Assembly: GCA_013214025.1 (NCBI GenBank) | Contig: JABSRN010000008.1 | Location: 115,208-179,207, forward strand | Length of the DNA stretch: 64,000 nt | Source: Polyangiaceae bacterium | Lineage (GTDB): Bacteria; Myxococcota_A; Polyangia; Polyangiales; Polyangiaceae | Reading direction: 5' to 3' | Shown here: piece after piece, positions 8,615 through 17,409 of the stretch | Position numbering within the stretch: the first letter of the stretch is position 1 | Layout: each line of letters begins with the position of its first letter | The notes under the pieces: model-generated | Seen by the model: only the letters and a program-made list of their open reading frames with translations | What the model was told of the DNA's origin: nothing | Databases searched by the model: none | Made by a program: the position numbers and the translations under genes

Positions 8615-9624
8615 ATGAAACGTCAGCACAAGGTGGCCTACCCGTGGCTGGTATCCGTGGAGACGACCAACCACTGCAGCGCCAACTGCGTGTTTTGCCC
8701 GAATAGCGCGCTCGCCCGAGACAAGGGGTCGATGAGCCAAGAACTTTTCGAGAAGATCATTGAGGACTGTCGCGAATTTCCCCCGGAGGCGATTGAGCCC
8801 TTCTTGCTGGGGACCCATTTTTGGCTCCGAAGATCATCTCGCGCCTGTGGCACATCCGTGAACGGCTGCCGGACACCAAGCTGCGCCTGTACACCAACGG
8901 TCACGGCATGACGCCGAAGCGCATCGACGAGATGAAGGGCCTCGGAATGGATCACTTGTACGTGAGCGTGAACACCCTGGTGCCGGAGAAGTGCAAAGAT
9001 GTGAGGGGGATCCCCCTGAAACGCACTTTCGAAAATTTGGAGTACCTCACCGAGGGCAACGGTAAAGATAGCGTCGCTAAGAACGTGACGTTTCGTATGA
9101 CGCGGCTCGCGGACACCACGGTCCAGGAACAAAAAGACTTTCAATCCTATTGCCGCGAGCATGGCGTGCGCTGCTTCTTTGTCGGGCTCTTCAACTACAA
9201 GGGGGACGTCAACAGTCCCTTGCCGGTGCCCAGCTACGGATACGAACACATTGGCCATCTCAACATTCTGGCAGCCGGCCGTGTCACTCTGTGCTGTATG
9301 GATCAGCATGGGGAGTACGGTTGGGGTGACGCGAACGAGATGTCCGTATTGGAACTCTACAATCACCCCAAGGCGAGGCAGTACCGCGAGCTGCATCGCA
9401 CCGGGCGGCGTAAGGAAATCGAACCCTGCGGCACCTGCAATCTCTTCTGCCCCTGCTTCAAAGAACTCTCGCCGGCACAAAAGGTCAAGACCGGCGCTGA
9501 GTACCTGAGCTGCCTAGCCAAGTATCGTCCGACTGGCGTACGTCCGCCCCCCCCCCACCTGACTGGTGGCGGGACGCTGATCCAGCTCAAGACCAACGGT
9601 TCGTCAGTCGAGATCGCGAAATAG
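8615..9624 (+). pseudogene. radical SAM/SPASM-like protein, interrupted by one frameshift
   Basis: The first part (from ATG 8615) holds the iron-sulfur motif C21-x3-C25-x2-C28 in HCSANCVFC. The frame continues to about 8810, and the family sequence then resumes in another frame (LAPKIISRLWHIRERLP onward) to 9624. Adding one G to the GGGG run at about 8808-8811 restores a continuous FLLGDPFLAPK reading, similar to the normal G-D/E-P-L/F-L segment of the fold. The C-terminus has PCGTCNLFCPCF, an auxiliary cluster motif of SPASM/twitch type. Two short open frames thus encode one roughly 337-aa protein. A glycosyltransferase follows 51 bp later. It is either a sequencing error or a recent inactivation. 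Confidence 0.75.
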
Positions 9625-9675
9625 GGCCGCTCAAAATTCTGCAGGCGCGTATCCCAAGGTACTAACAGGCCCGCT

Positions 9676-10803
9676 GTGCCGCATATCGTGGTCGATGCCC
9701 GCTCCGTGCATGGGGGCAAGAGCGGCATCGGAAACTACGTGCACGCCCTGGTGCGGCATTTGGTGCCCATTGCGAAGGACTACCGCTTCACTTTGCTGCG
9801 GCACCCGAGCCGCCAATCTCCCATCGTGTCTCACGAGCTAGTGAGGGAGCTGACCGTCGCGGGCGATAATAAATCAGTTCGCACCGTCTTCTTAGCGGGT
9901 CGGCACTGCCCGCGGGATGCGGATCTCTTTGATGGGCCGGCGGACATTGTACCTCTGGGCCTGCCTTGTCCTTTTGTCGTCACTCTGCATGACATGATGT
10001 GGGTGGAAGCACCCCAATTGGCATCGTCTTTTTTGCCGACTCGGATCGCCAACGGCCTCTGGTACCGGAGCAATTTTCGTCGCACGAGCCGCACAGCTCG
10101 GCGAATTATTGCGATCTCCCAGGCGACCTCGGACGCTATTGGTCGAGTCTTTCCTCAGGATCATCACAAGGTACGTGTCGTGCACCACGGCATATCCCGC
10201 GACGATTACAACGCGGAAGTTTCCGGTCCTCGGGAGCGCTTGAACGATTTGGTTTCCGCCGGCGTTCGCTTCTCGCTGATCGTTGGCCAGGGTTCGCCCT
10301 ACAAGAATCATCCGGGCATACTCCGGGCGTTCCTGGAGGCCACCGCCGACGATCCGATGCACAAGCTAGTGATCGTCCGGCGGTTCTCCCGGATCGATAG
10401 GGAAATGAACGCATTGCTGGCGGCTGAGGCGGTTCGCCGGAAGATCATCTTACTCAGTTTTGTACCGGACGAACAATTACTCGCGCTGTACTGCCACGCG
10501 AGCATACTGCTCTTCGCCTCCCACTACGAGGGGTTCGGTTTGCCGGCCCTGGAGGCAATGCGTCTCGGTACGCCAGTCTTGGCTTCTACCTACCCGGCAG
10601 TGACGGAAATAATCGGTGACGGCGCTCTGCATGGGGTTTCCACGGAGCAGGCCGACATCGTTCGGCAGATCCGTCGGCTGGACTCGGATACGGCGTTGCG
10701 TAGCCAGCTGATTGAGCGCGGCAAGCAGCGTTGCGAGCAGTTCCGTTGGGAAAACGCTGCGCAACAGACGCTGGCTGTGTATCGCGAAGCTCCAAGCGGT
10801 TAG
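9676..10803 (+). CDS. GT4-type (GT-B) glycosyltransferase
   Basis: 375 aa. Starts MPHIVVDARSVHGGKSGIGNY with the small-residue donor/acceptor loop, and has the C-terminal GFGLPALEAMRLGTPVLAS segment with the family E-x7-E pattern that holds the nucleotide-sugar donor. It transfers a hexose-type sugar in the cytoplasm; acceptor unknown. A GTG start is used. It lies 51 bp after the radical SAM gene on the same strand and probably shares its transcript, and it is convergent with the sulfatase-fold gene across an inverted repeat. Confidence 0.87.
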   Translation: MPHIVVDARSVHGGKSGIGNYVHALVRHLVPIAKDYRFTLLRHPSRQSPIVSHELVRELTVAGDNKSVRTVFLAGRHCPRDADLFDGPADIVPLGLPCPFVVTLHDMMWVEAPQLASSFLPTRIANGLWYRSNFRRTSRTARRIIAISQATSDAIGRVFPQDHHKVRVVHHGISRDDYNAEVSGPRERLNDLVSAGVRFSLIVGQGSPYKNHPGILRAFLEATADDPMHKLVIVRRFSRIDREMNALLAAEAVRRKIILLSFVPDEQLLALYCHASILLFASHYEGFGLPALEAMRLGTPVLASTYPAVTEIIGDGALHGVSTEQADIVRQIRRLDSDTALRSQLIERGKQRCEQFRWENAAQQTLAVYREAPSG

Positions 10804-10868
10804 TTGCTGAGCGAAGACTCTATCTGCCTGGCAACCCTCGAGGACCGCGATACCGTGTAGATGCGATT

Positions 10869-10919
10869 CGGCAAAGCTTAGCCGCTCGCGCTCGCCGCTT
10901 TAGCGGCTAAGCTTTGCCG
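10869..10919. terminator. perfect 17-bp inverted repeat between convergent genes
   Basis: CGGCAAAGCTTAGCCGC (10869-10885) is the exact reverse complement of 10903-10919, with a 17-base spacer. The right arm includes the last codons of the minus-strand sulfatase-fold gene. It lies between convergent stops (10803 and 10900), so a bidirectional transcription stop is the simplest reading, though no long T-run follows either arm. Confidence 0.5.
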
Positions 10920-13146
10920 GCACATGTGTGGTCGGCAAGAACTGGACGAGTGCCTGGCGTAGGGCGATCTCTTCCGGCAAACCAGTGCCCAGTAGGTTCT
11001 TGTCTTCTTCCGGATTGGAGACGTAGTCGTAGAGCTCGTCCGCCTGGGTGGTCACATCCATGATGTAGTGATAGCGAGCGCTCAGAGCGCCCTTGGTGTC
11101 GCGGCGGGGTCGAGCATAAGAGTTTTCCTGGAATACGATCCGCCCCGGGTCCTCAGTGCCACCGAAGAGCACTGGTACCTGGCTGACCATGGTTGAGCTT
11201 TTCGGGATCTTCAGGCGAGCCAGCTCGATGAATGTTGGGTAGTAGTCGCCCAAGGCGACTTGAGCTGTGATTCGTCGTGGTTTCAGATCTCGTCCCCAAA
11301 TCATCATCGGAACGTTCGTCACTTCTCGATAGAGATTGCGAGCGTGAGGAGCTGAGCCGTGTTCGTTGAAGTTTTCGCCGTGGTCGGCTCCCACCGCAAT
11401 GTAGGTGGGTCGCTTCTTCTTATGAGTCTTCGCCACCCGAAGGAATTTTCCGAAGTAGTGGTCCGAGTAGCGAATTTCCTCGTCGTAGTTGTCGATTGCC
11501 GTCTTGCCGAAATCGTACTTGGGGTGGCTCTTGTAGGGCTTATGGGCATCGAGGTAGTGGACCCAAAGGAAAAACGGCTTCTTGTTTTTACGGAGTTTCT
11601 TCAGCGCCGCCAGGGCGTGTTGGGTCACCTTGGGCGCGACCATATTCGACTTTCGGCCGCAAACGTTTTTGTATCGTTGGAAGCCGCGTCGGAGATTCCA
11701 ATGCTTGGAATCGAACATGTCGCCGCACAGTACCGCCACCGTAGAATAACCCCGCTTGCGCAGGACTTCCGCGAGGGTTCGCTCTGACTTGTGAATTTTA
11801 GGAGGAAAGCGGTGGGCGTTTTGCAGCTTTACCTGAAAGGGTGTCTTGCCCGACATCAGTGCCCAGAGGCTGGGACCGGTGCCAGAGTCTTGGCTGAAGC
11901 CGCGTTCGAAGACGACGGATTCGGCAGCCAGTGCGTCGAGAGCCGGAGAGGTATTGCGCTTGTAGCCCATATATCCCAAGTGGTCGGCCCGGGTGGCGTC
12001 GAAGGTTACTAAGATGAGGTTGGGGCGGGGGCCTGGCGATCGCTTGAAACTCGGTCGGGCCCGAGCGCCGAGGGCGACCAACGTGTCCTTGCCGTCGCAG
12101 TTTTCGTCGACGCCGTTGCCGGGGAGTTCGAGAGCGATAGGATGGACCGTGGGATCGAAGGGGCTGCAGTCGACGGCGATAGGGAAGCTCGGGGAGCCAT
12201 CGCCGTCGATATCGGAGGCGTCCAACACGGCACGCAGAACGTAGCGGGCCGTCAAGCCCTGGGACATCAGTAGGCTCCGAGCGCCGGGGGATTGGGCGCA
12301 GCCTACAAAGCCCGTGGCCGCGATCAGTGTCGCAGGGACTAGCCCTTTCCACGCGAATCGCAAGCGTCGGCCCAGTATTCGGGAGACCAGCGGCTCGATC
12401 AAGAAGAAGGCCGGCAAGGCGAGGGACAGACCGTCTGTCGCCACGACAATTTCCCAGAAGGTGACAGCGAGTCCTATTAGCGCCCCGATGACACCCACAC
12501 TCAGGAACAACCAGAGCAGGGGGGTCGAACACCAGCGTAGCACGCGAGTTTTTCGGAGCGACCAGAGCTTGATGCGCGCCATGACGCTGGCGAGCCACCA
12601 GGCAAGCACGGCGACGCCTAGCTGGCCCACGCCCGCGGTCGCGGCGATGAGCGTTGAGCCGTGTCGGTGCTCTACCAGGTAGTAAACGAAGCCCGCGCTC
12701 CCGGGAACGAACAACAACGTCGCAAACAGCCATCGGAATGTGGCTTGCATGCGTTGGATGTCGGCGTCTGTGCCGCGCTCGGCAATTACCAAACGCAGGT
12801 AGCTCAGCAAGCGCTCTGTGGGCCCGCGTTTGCCGGACCAACCGAAAGTGGCTCTCGACGCGAGCTCCGTGCTGAGCACCCAGGCCCAGGCGATGAGACA
12901 CCAGGCGCCGACGCCGAGGCCGCCGAGCATGGCGCCGACGGTTATCGAGATGGTGCTCCGAGTGCCGAGAATGCTCGCGAGCAACTCAATGAGAGCGGGT
13001 GCGCAGGCGACCGCGCTGGCCCCCAATAGTCGAGTTGCGACGATCGAGGGAGAGCCCTGGCTTGTTTCCGATGAAGTGTCCAAGACTCGGTCGTTCCGCG
13101 CCCACTGTGCAGTGGGCGGCTCGTTCATAGCACGCGCGCCTCGCAT
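10900..13146 (-). CDS. multi-pass membrane protein with sulfatase-fold (alkaline phosphatase superfamily) domain
   Basis: 748 aa. Residues 1 to about 290 carry some eight hydrophobic segments. Residues 300-350 contain a D-x-D-G-D-G plus DENCDG segment like the MopE-type putative metal-binding repeats of Myxococcota. From about residue 375 a sulfatase domain begins (LVTFDATRADHLGYMGY). The formylglycine signature C-x-P-S-R is absent: T423-G-P-S-L occupies the site, as in Thr-nucleophile phosphoethanolamine/phosphoglycerol transferases. The metal site GADHGENFNEHG is present. A role in modifying envelope lipids or glycans from the periplasmic face is inferred. M7 (13128) is an alternative start. 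Confidence 0.82.
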   Translation of the reverse strand: MRGARAMNEPPTAQWARNDRVLDTSSETSQGSPSIVATRLLGASAVACAPALIELLASILGTRSTISITVGAMLGGLGVGAWCLIAWAWVLSTELASRATFGWSGKRGPTERLLSYLRLVIAERGTDADIQRMQATFRWLFATLLFVPGSAGFVYYLVEHRHGSTLIAATAGVGQLGVAVLAWWLASVMARIKLWSLRKTRVLRWCSTPLLWLFLSVGVIGALIGLAVTFWEIVVATDGLSLALPAFFLIEPLVSRILGRRLRFAWKGLVPATLIAATGFVGCAQSPGARSLLMSQGLTARYVLRAVLDASDIDGDGSPSFPIAVDCSPFDPTVHPIALELPGNGVDENCDGKDTLVALGARARPSFKRSPGPRPNLILVTFDATRADHLGYMGYKRNTSPALDALAAESVVFERGFSQDSGTGPSLWALMSGKTPFQVKLQNAHRFPPKIHKSERTLAEVLRKRGYSTVAVLCGDMFDSKHWNLRRGFQRYKNVCGRKSNMVAPKVTQHALAALKKLRKNKKPFFLWVHYLDAHKPYKSHPKYDFGKTAIDNYDEEIRYSDHYFGKFLRVAKTHKKKRPTYIAVGADHGENFNEHGSAPHARNLYREVTNVPMMIWGRDLKPRRITAQVALGDYYPTFIELARLKIPKSSTMVSQVPVLFGGTEDPGRIVFQENSYARPRRDTKGALSARYHYIMDVTTQADELYDYVSNPEEDKNLLGTGLPEEIALRQALVQFLPTTHVPAKLSR

Positions 13147-13252
13147 TCATCGGGATTTGGTCAGCAACGGTTGGGGCTTTTGCCCCAACATTCGGCGCTA
13201 GCACAACGGTTTTTGTGCGTCTCCAGCCAGCAGGCCGTGATATGGCCCGGCA

Positions 13253-13534
13253 ATGTTGAAAGCGAACAGTTATTTCGCCGGCAGTGTGCAAAGCGTCGGG
13301 TTCGAACGACTGGGACGAAAACAGAGCGTGGGTGTTATCGATTCGGGGGAATATCGATTCAAGACAGACGCCCCAGAGCGCATGACTGTGGTGTCCGGAG
13401 AGCTCGAAGCCAAGCTGGAGGGCACGGAGGTCTGGGTTCGTTACGCACCGGGCACGTACTTTGAGGTAGCTGGCTCAAGCTCCTTCGAAGTGCGCGCGCA
13501 TTACGCTAGCGCCTACCTCTGTGAGTACCTCTGA
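13253..13534 (+). CDS. ppnP: pyrimidine/purine nucleoside phosphorylase
   Basis: 93 aa cupin of the PpnP (DUF1255, YaiE) family, full length. Typical family points are the N-terminal Y-F-x-G-x-V-x-S-x-G-F, the central SVGVxxxGEYxF-like stretch, MTVVSGEL, and the terminal S-x-Y-L-C-x-Y-L. It splits nucleosides with phosphate into base and ribose-1-phosphate in the cytoplasm, with broad specificity. It stands alone, divergent from the sulfatase-fold gene. Confidence 0.93.
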   Translation: MLKANSYFAGSVQSVGFERLGRKQSVGVIDSGEYRFKTDAPERMTVVSGELEAKLEGTEVWVRYAPGTYFEVAGSSSFEVRAHYASAYLCEYL

Positions 13535-13592
13535 GGCACAGCGTCCGAGGGCAAAGCGCCCGAAGGGATAGACCCGGGAGGCAAGTCACCGG

Positions 13593-14705
13593 TCACGGGT
13601 TGGTCAACTGCCCGAGCAGTTCACGGGCTTCCTGATTGCCGTGATCTGACGCGCGGGTGAGCCAGTCGAACCCAACGCCGCTATTTCGAATCGTTCCGCC
13701 ATCTAGGGCGGTGGCGAAGTGTTTTCCGAGGGCTAACTCTGCCAAGGCGAACTGCTCATTTGCGGCCAGTTCCCAGTGCTTCAGCGCGCTCGGGAAGTGG
13801 CGCTGCACGCCCTCGCCTTGAGCGTACATCACGCCGAGCCAGTAATAGCCCTCTACTACGCCGGCATCTCCGGCTGCTTCATGGAGCTGGGCGCGCTTGC
13901 TGTCGTCCTTCGGGAGCACTCCTATTCGCAATGCGTCGGCGTAGACCTGTTTGGCGAGACCGCACTCGGTGTTGGCGCCAGCGATGAGATCCTTTCCCCC
14001 CCCGGCAATATCGGCTTCCGCCCCGAGTCCGTTGACTCGTAAGAAACCCCGGACCGCCAGGAAAAAACCATCGCCCTTGTCGGCCGTATTCGAAACAGAC
14101 TCGAGCCAAGCGTGTTCGTCGGCATGTTGCCACTTCCCCTCGGTGAGCCGCAGAGGAATCACTTCTTCGAACTCGCCGCTTCTACCCATGGCCAACATTG
14201 CTAGGCGGGAGATGTTCGCGGCGACGCGGTTCTTCGGCGCGGACTTGACGGTCGCTTTGAAAAACTTGGAGTAGGAGCCAGCGTTCCGATATCGAAGCCC
14301 CTTGAGCGCCGAGGCGTCACCGTCGGTGGCCGGTTCGGAGGCGGGCGTTTCGGGCTCGTTCTCCTCCCAGTCGTCGTCCTCAGTGCCGTCAGTACCGTCA
14401 GTGTCGTTCGTTGGCATGGCGGCCACAGCGGCGGAAACGGCCGGTACATTTGCCGCAGGCTGGGCGGGGGCTGCCGTGACCACCGGGGTGGGGCGAGAAA
14501 TCTCCCACGCCTTGTAACCGGCCCCACACACGACCAGCAGGATTGCTCCGAGCAACAGCGCCCAGCTGCCCTCCGCTGGAGCGTCACCGCTAGCTGGCTG
14601 CCTCGGATCTCGCCGACACACGACACAGCCGTTTTCGAATGCTGGATCGTAGCGAAGACCATGGGCCTCGCAGGTGCGACTGTTGGGGGATTCTGGCTCT
14701 GTCAC
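13593..14705 (-). CDS. single-pass membrane protein with Sel1-like repeats
   Basis: 370 aa. The N-terminus has a small two-Cys knuckle (CEAHGLRYDPAFENGCVVC), then a transmembrane helix around residues 47-68 (WALLLGAILLVVCGAGY), an Ala/Thr/Asp/Glu-rich linker, and a C-terminal tetratricopeptide/Sel1 region (AAGDAGVVEGYYWLGVMYAQGEGV and two weaker copies). It probably forms a periplasmic scaffold. The knuckle-plus-helix front end is common in Myxococcota proteins of unknown function. No enzyme domain is seen. The gene points toward ppnP, about 60 bp between stops. Confidence 0.75.
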   Translation of the reverse strand: MTEPESPNSRTCEAHGLRYDPAFENGCVVCRRDPRQPASGDAPAEGSWALLLGAILLVVCGAGYKAWEISRPTPVVTAAPAQPAANVPAVSAAVAAMPTNDTDGTDGTEDDDWEENEPETPASEPATDGDASALKGLRYRNAGSYSKFFKATVKSAPKNRVAANISRLAMLAMGRSGEFEEVIPLRLTEGKWQHADEHAWLESVSNTADKGDGFFLAVRGFLRVNGLGAEADIAGGGKDLIAGANTECGLAKQVYADALRIGVLPKDDSKRAQLHEAAGDAGVVEGYYWLGVMYAQGEGVQRHFPSALKHWELAANEQFALAELALGKHFATALDGGTIRNSGVGFDWLTRASDHGNQEARELLGQLTNP

Positions 14706-15073
14706 GCGTCGTTCGGTCTGCCTTCAGCGGGTGCATGCACGGCCGTTAGGGCTAACTACAAGCTTATCAGCATCACTTGGTTGTCGCCGAGTTGGTGACT
14801 ATTCCCGGCGCCGTGCTGAGGTTCGCTAAGCGCGGCGCGGCTGGCGGACGCGGGGCTCCGCAGCCGTCCAGTTCGATATTGGTCGTCGGCATGGGGTGGA
14901 ACTTTCTACTCTCAGGGCGCCTCGCTGGGGCAACAGCCGGGCTCAGCGCGTGCTCTCCGCCCTGCGGGCTTCCAGGTGGCAAACCGCGATCCCGAGTGCT
15001 TTCTGCTAGAGTCGAGCTTGTGTCGTCGTCCGGAATCTGACAGATCGGCTACGGGCGTAAGAAAGGTTCAATC
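14706..15073. other. 368-bp intergenic region, no gene recognised
   Basis: Divergent spacer between the Sel1 gene and the esterase-like gene. Short open frames exist on both strands but have no start-site signal or family-like content. The last 16 bases include AGAAAGG, the ribosome site of the following gene. Confidence 0.4.
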
Positions 15074-16105
15074 TTGATCGGTGTGCGAAATAGGCGGCGT
15101 TTTTGGGCTGCTGCGGCTGTGTCCGCTGTCTTTCTGAGCTGCGCCACTGGCGAGCAGATCACGCCGCCGGAATTGGACATGTCCTACTTCTACGGCGAGG
15201 GGGGCATCCGCGAGGCCAGTACCGGAGGCGGTCTCGGACCGGCCACGGGCACCGGGGGCAGTGGCGGCAACAGCAGCGGCGGCGGCAACAGCAGCGGCGG
15301 CAGTGGCGTAGCTCCCCCGCCCGGTACCTTTACGGGCAACGGCGACGGGCTCACGACCGGTCTGTTCATTCCCGATTTGATGGACGATGAGGGCAATTAC
15401 ATCCTCTACGATCCCACCAGCCTGCCGAAGTCGACTCCGGCTCCGGTGGTGATTGTCTTTCACAAGATCCAAACGAGCAACGCCGAGATGCTAGCGCTCA
15501 CCGGATTTGATGCGAAGGCGGAGGCCGAGGGTTTCGTGGTGGTATTGCCGACCACCGCCAATACGCAGTGGAATGTCGGCGGGCGAACGACATTTTGTGC
15601 GTCCCGGCTATTGAACGCGGGGCACGATACCACGGCGTTCGTTACCCAAGTGCTGGACGCGACGGCACAGACGCGGGCCATCGATCGCAGCAAAGTATTT
15701 GTCACGGGCTGGGCCTTAGGAGCCTATGCCGCGAGCCACGTTGCTTGCCAAATGCCCGACGTCATCACTGCGGTGGCCTCTCATTCTGGTGGAGGACCCG
15801 CCGATTCTTGCAACGGCCCCGTCCCCGCCATGATCCTGCACGGGGACGCCGACAGCACCGTTCGATACGACCCTTGCGGTATCTCCAGCTACGATCGCTG
15901 GGCGAACCACAACGGATGTTTACCGGAATTCACGACCGCGGAACACAGCCCGTCGGGTAGCTGTGAGACACGCACCGGTTGTTCGGCGACGACCACATTT
16001 TGCACATTCCCGGGCATGGGGCATGGTTGGGCGGGCAGCTCAGATTCGCCGGGCTATGCGAGTGCCACCGACCTAATTTGGGACTTCTTCAAAGCTGCGA
16101 TGTGA
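15074..16105 (+). CDS. secreted PHB-depolymerase/feruloyl-esterase-like (LpqC) alpha/beta-hydrolase lacking the nucleophile Ser
   Basis: 343 aa. An N-terminal export signal (hydrophobic to residue about 22, with a Cys at the end of VFLSC that could be lipidated) precedes a Gly/Ser-rich linker and an alpha/beta-hydrolase domain. The Asp (ILHGDADSTV) and His (GMGHGW) of the triad are visible, but the G-x-S-x-G elbow reads G-W-A214-L-G, so the nucleophile Ser is Ala. An enzymatic role is therefore doubtful; binding is possible. The TTG start is chosen because AGAAAGG lies 7 bases upstream. Transcribed alone. Confidence 0.8.
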   Translation: MIGVRNRRRFWAAAAVSAVFLSCATGEQITPPELDMSYFYGEGGIREASTGGGLGPATGTGGSGGNSSGGGNSSGGSGVAPPPGTFTGNGDGLTTGLFIPDLMDDEGNYILYDPTSLPKSTPAPVVIVFHKIQTSNAEMLALTGFDAKAEAEGFVVVLPTTANTQWNVGGRTTFCASRLLNAGHDTTAFVTQVLDATAQTRAIDRSKVFVTGWALGAYAASHVACQMPDVITAVASHSGGGPADSCNGPVPAMILHGDADSTVRYDPCGISSYDRWANHNGCLPEFTTAEHSPSGSCETRTGCSATTTFCTFPGMGHGWAGSSDSPGYASATDLIWDFFKAAM

Positions 16106-16270
16106 CGGCCTAGGGCCCGCCGGCTCCGCGCCTGCCAACGAGCGCGTCGCCGGGTGGCTTCTAAGACCAGTGGAAGTTGGTCGCGACTATCGCCGGACTC
16201 CGCGGTTGTTCAAGAGTCCGGCGACAGCCGATGAGCATCAAGCCTCAGGAAAGCGGCTCTGATTGTCGTC

Positions 16271-16692
16271 CTATTGCACGACTTCGATTTGATGCCCGGT
16301 GGGATCAGCGACGTGCCACGCCGTTGAATGAGGCCAGCGCCCGGGGCTGCCAAACAATAGGGGCAGCTCTTCTTGTTGGAGCATCTTCTGGAACGCTATG
16401 CCATTCGTTATACACAGCGCGAAATGTCGCATGCCCTGCTCGACCGGCGTGCTCGGGTAGCGCGGACTGTCTGGAGTGTCCGGCTGGGAGTACAAACATA
16501 ACACCGTGTCTCCGCTCCGAACGATGGCTCATGCCGTGGGGTCTGGTGTGTTTGGCTCCACGATCTTGAAGCCGAACATTCTCTTGTAGAAATCGAGGGA
16601 AAAGCCGGCAAGGCTCGGACGGTTAGATTGATGTGGTCCAGATGCTGGACGTTAGCGGGGGCTGGGGGGCTGGCGGGGGGCATGGCGGTCAT
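16271..16692 (-). pseudogene. VOC (glyoxalase-fold) protein, broken
   Basis: The coding remains are clear. From ATG 16692 (ribosome site AGAAAGGTG upstream) the frame reads the metal-binding start VQHLDHINLTV. Near 16615 the family sequence (FSLDFYKRMFGFKIVEP) moves to another frame, which has an in-frame TGA at 16531-16529, and then continues with the second half (RHFALCI, WHVADPTGHQIEVVQ) to 16271. A frameshift plus a stop make inactivation more likely than a single sequencing error. It lies divergent to the XRE-cupin regulator across a palindromic operator, which suggests it was that regulator's target. Confidence 0.75.
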
Positions 16693-16778
16693 GAGGGACA
16701 CCTTTCTGCGCACTCATTGGGGGGCGCAGAGAGAATCTATGTCCGCATTGCTCGCTAGGTGGGTTAGCGGCTTCTGCA

Positions 16779-16814
16779 TTGTCGACAAAGACAATATATT
16801 GTCTTTGTCGACAA
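16779..16814. promoter_or_regulatory. 36-bp perfect palindrome, probable operator of the XRE-cupin regulator
   Basis: The sequence is its own reverse complement over 36 bp. It is built from 5-base half-sites: TTGTC/GACAA joined directly at each end (16779-16788 and 16805-16814) and GACAA-TATA-TTGTC in the centre (16789-16804). It ends 38 bp before the regulator's ATG and 87 bp before the divergent VOC start, the usual place for an autoregulatory operator controlling both genes. Confidence 0.75.
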
Positions 16815-16852
16815 AAAACGGGAGTTCTTGAGGGGTTCGCTTAATCTGAGGG

Positions 16853-17407
16853 ATGTCCGAAGAGCTCGCCGTCAAACTCGCCCGTAACGTAAAACAATTA
16901 CGAACAGGCCGTGACTTCACGCAGCAACAGCTGGCGGATCTATGCGGCGTTCCCCGAGCCACTCTGTCGAACATCGAGTCCGGCACGGCGAATCCAACCC
17001 TGGAGGTCATTCATGCTGTCGCAACAGCCATGGGCGTTGCCTTGGAAGAGTTGATTGCCACCGCTCGGGCTGACGTGAAGTTTTATCCGCGCGGCAGCTT
17101 GCCGAGCCGTCGCCGAAGCAATGTGCTGGTCAATACGCTACTACCGGATCACCTACCGGCCACCACCTTCGAGCGTCTGGAATTGTTGCCGGGGGCGCGT
17201 CTGATCGGCGTGCCCCACACGCCCGGCACGCGCGAGTACCTCAGTTGTGAGTCCGGCCAGCTGGAATTGGTGGCCGCCGGCGAAGTGTTCTGCCTCTGTG
17301 CGGGAGATATCGTCGTCTTTCGAGGGGACCAAGGCCATTCCTACGTAAACCGGGGTCGGAAAAAGGCGGTGGGTTACTCAGTCGTGTTATTCCAACCCAA
17401 CGGTTGA
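16853..17407 (+). CDS. XRE-family transcriptional regulator with C-terminal cupin sensor
   Basis: 184 aa. Residues about 8-65 form a helix-turn-helix (TQQQLADLCGVPRATLSNIESGTANPTLEVI), and residues about 100-182 form a cupin fold (LPGARLIGVPHTPGTREYLSC, GDIVVFRGDQGHSYVN). This layout is that of small-molecule-responsive repressors such as PuuR-type proteins; the ligand is unknown. The palindrome 38 bp upstream is the likely binding site, giving autoregulation. A NUDIX gene starts 3 bp after its stop, so the two are probably co-transcribed. Confidence 0.9.
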   Translation: MSEELAVKLARNVKQLRTGRDFTQQQLADLCGVPRATLSNIESGTANPTLEVIHAVATAMGVALEELIATARADVKFYPRGSLPSRRRSNVLVNTLLPDHLPATTFERLELLPGARLIGVPHTPGTREYLSCESGQLELVAAGEVFCLCAGDIVVFRGDQGHSYVNRGRKKAVGYSVVLFQPNG

Positions 17408-17409
17408 GC

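Noticed and set aside
8638..9480. 280-residue minus-strand frame
   Set aside because: Continuous only because the plus-strand radical SAM gene has a frameshift; cluster motifs and SPASM-like Cys lie on the plus strand.
10869..10919. IS terminal inverted repeats
   Set aside because: Arms only 17 bases apart with no transposase; located at convergent gene ends.
11798..12901. 367-residue alternative minus-strand frame
   Set aside because: Arg/Pro-rich shadow inside the sulfatase-fold gene in another frame.
16779..16814. Recombination or dif-like site
   Set aside because: Symmetric half-site arrangement and place next to an XRE regulator fit an operator better; no recombinase or XerC/D-type core.
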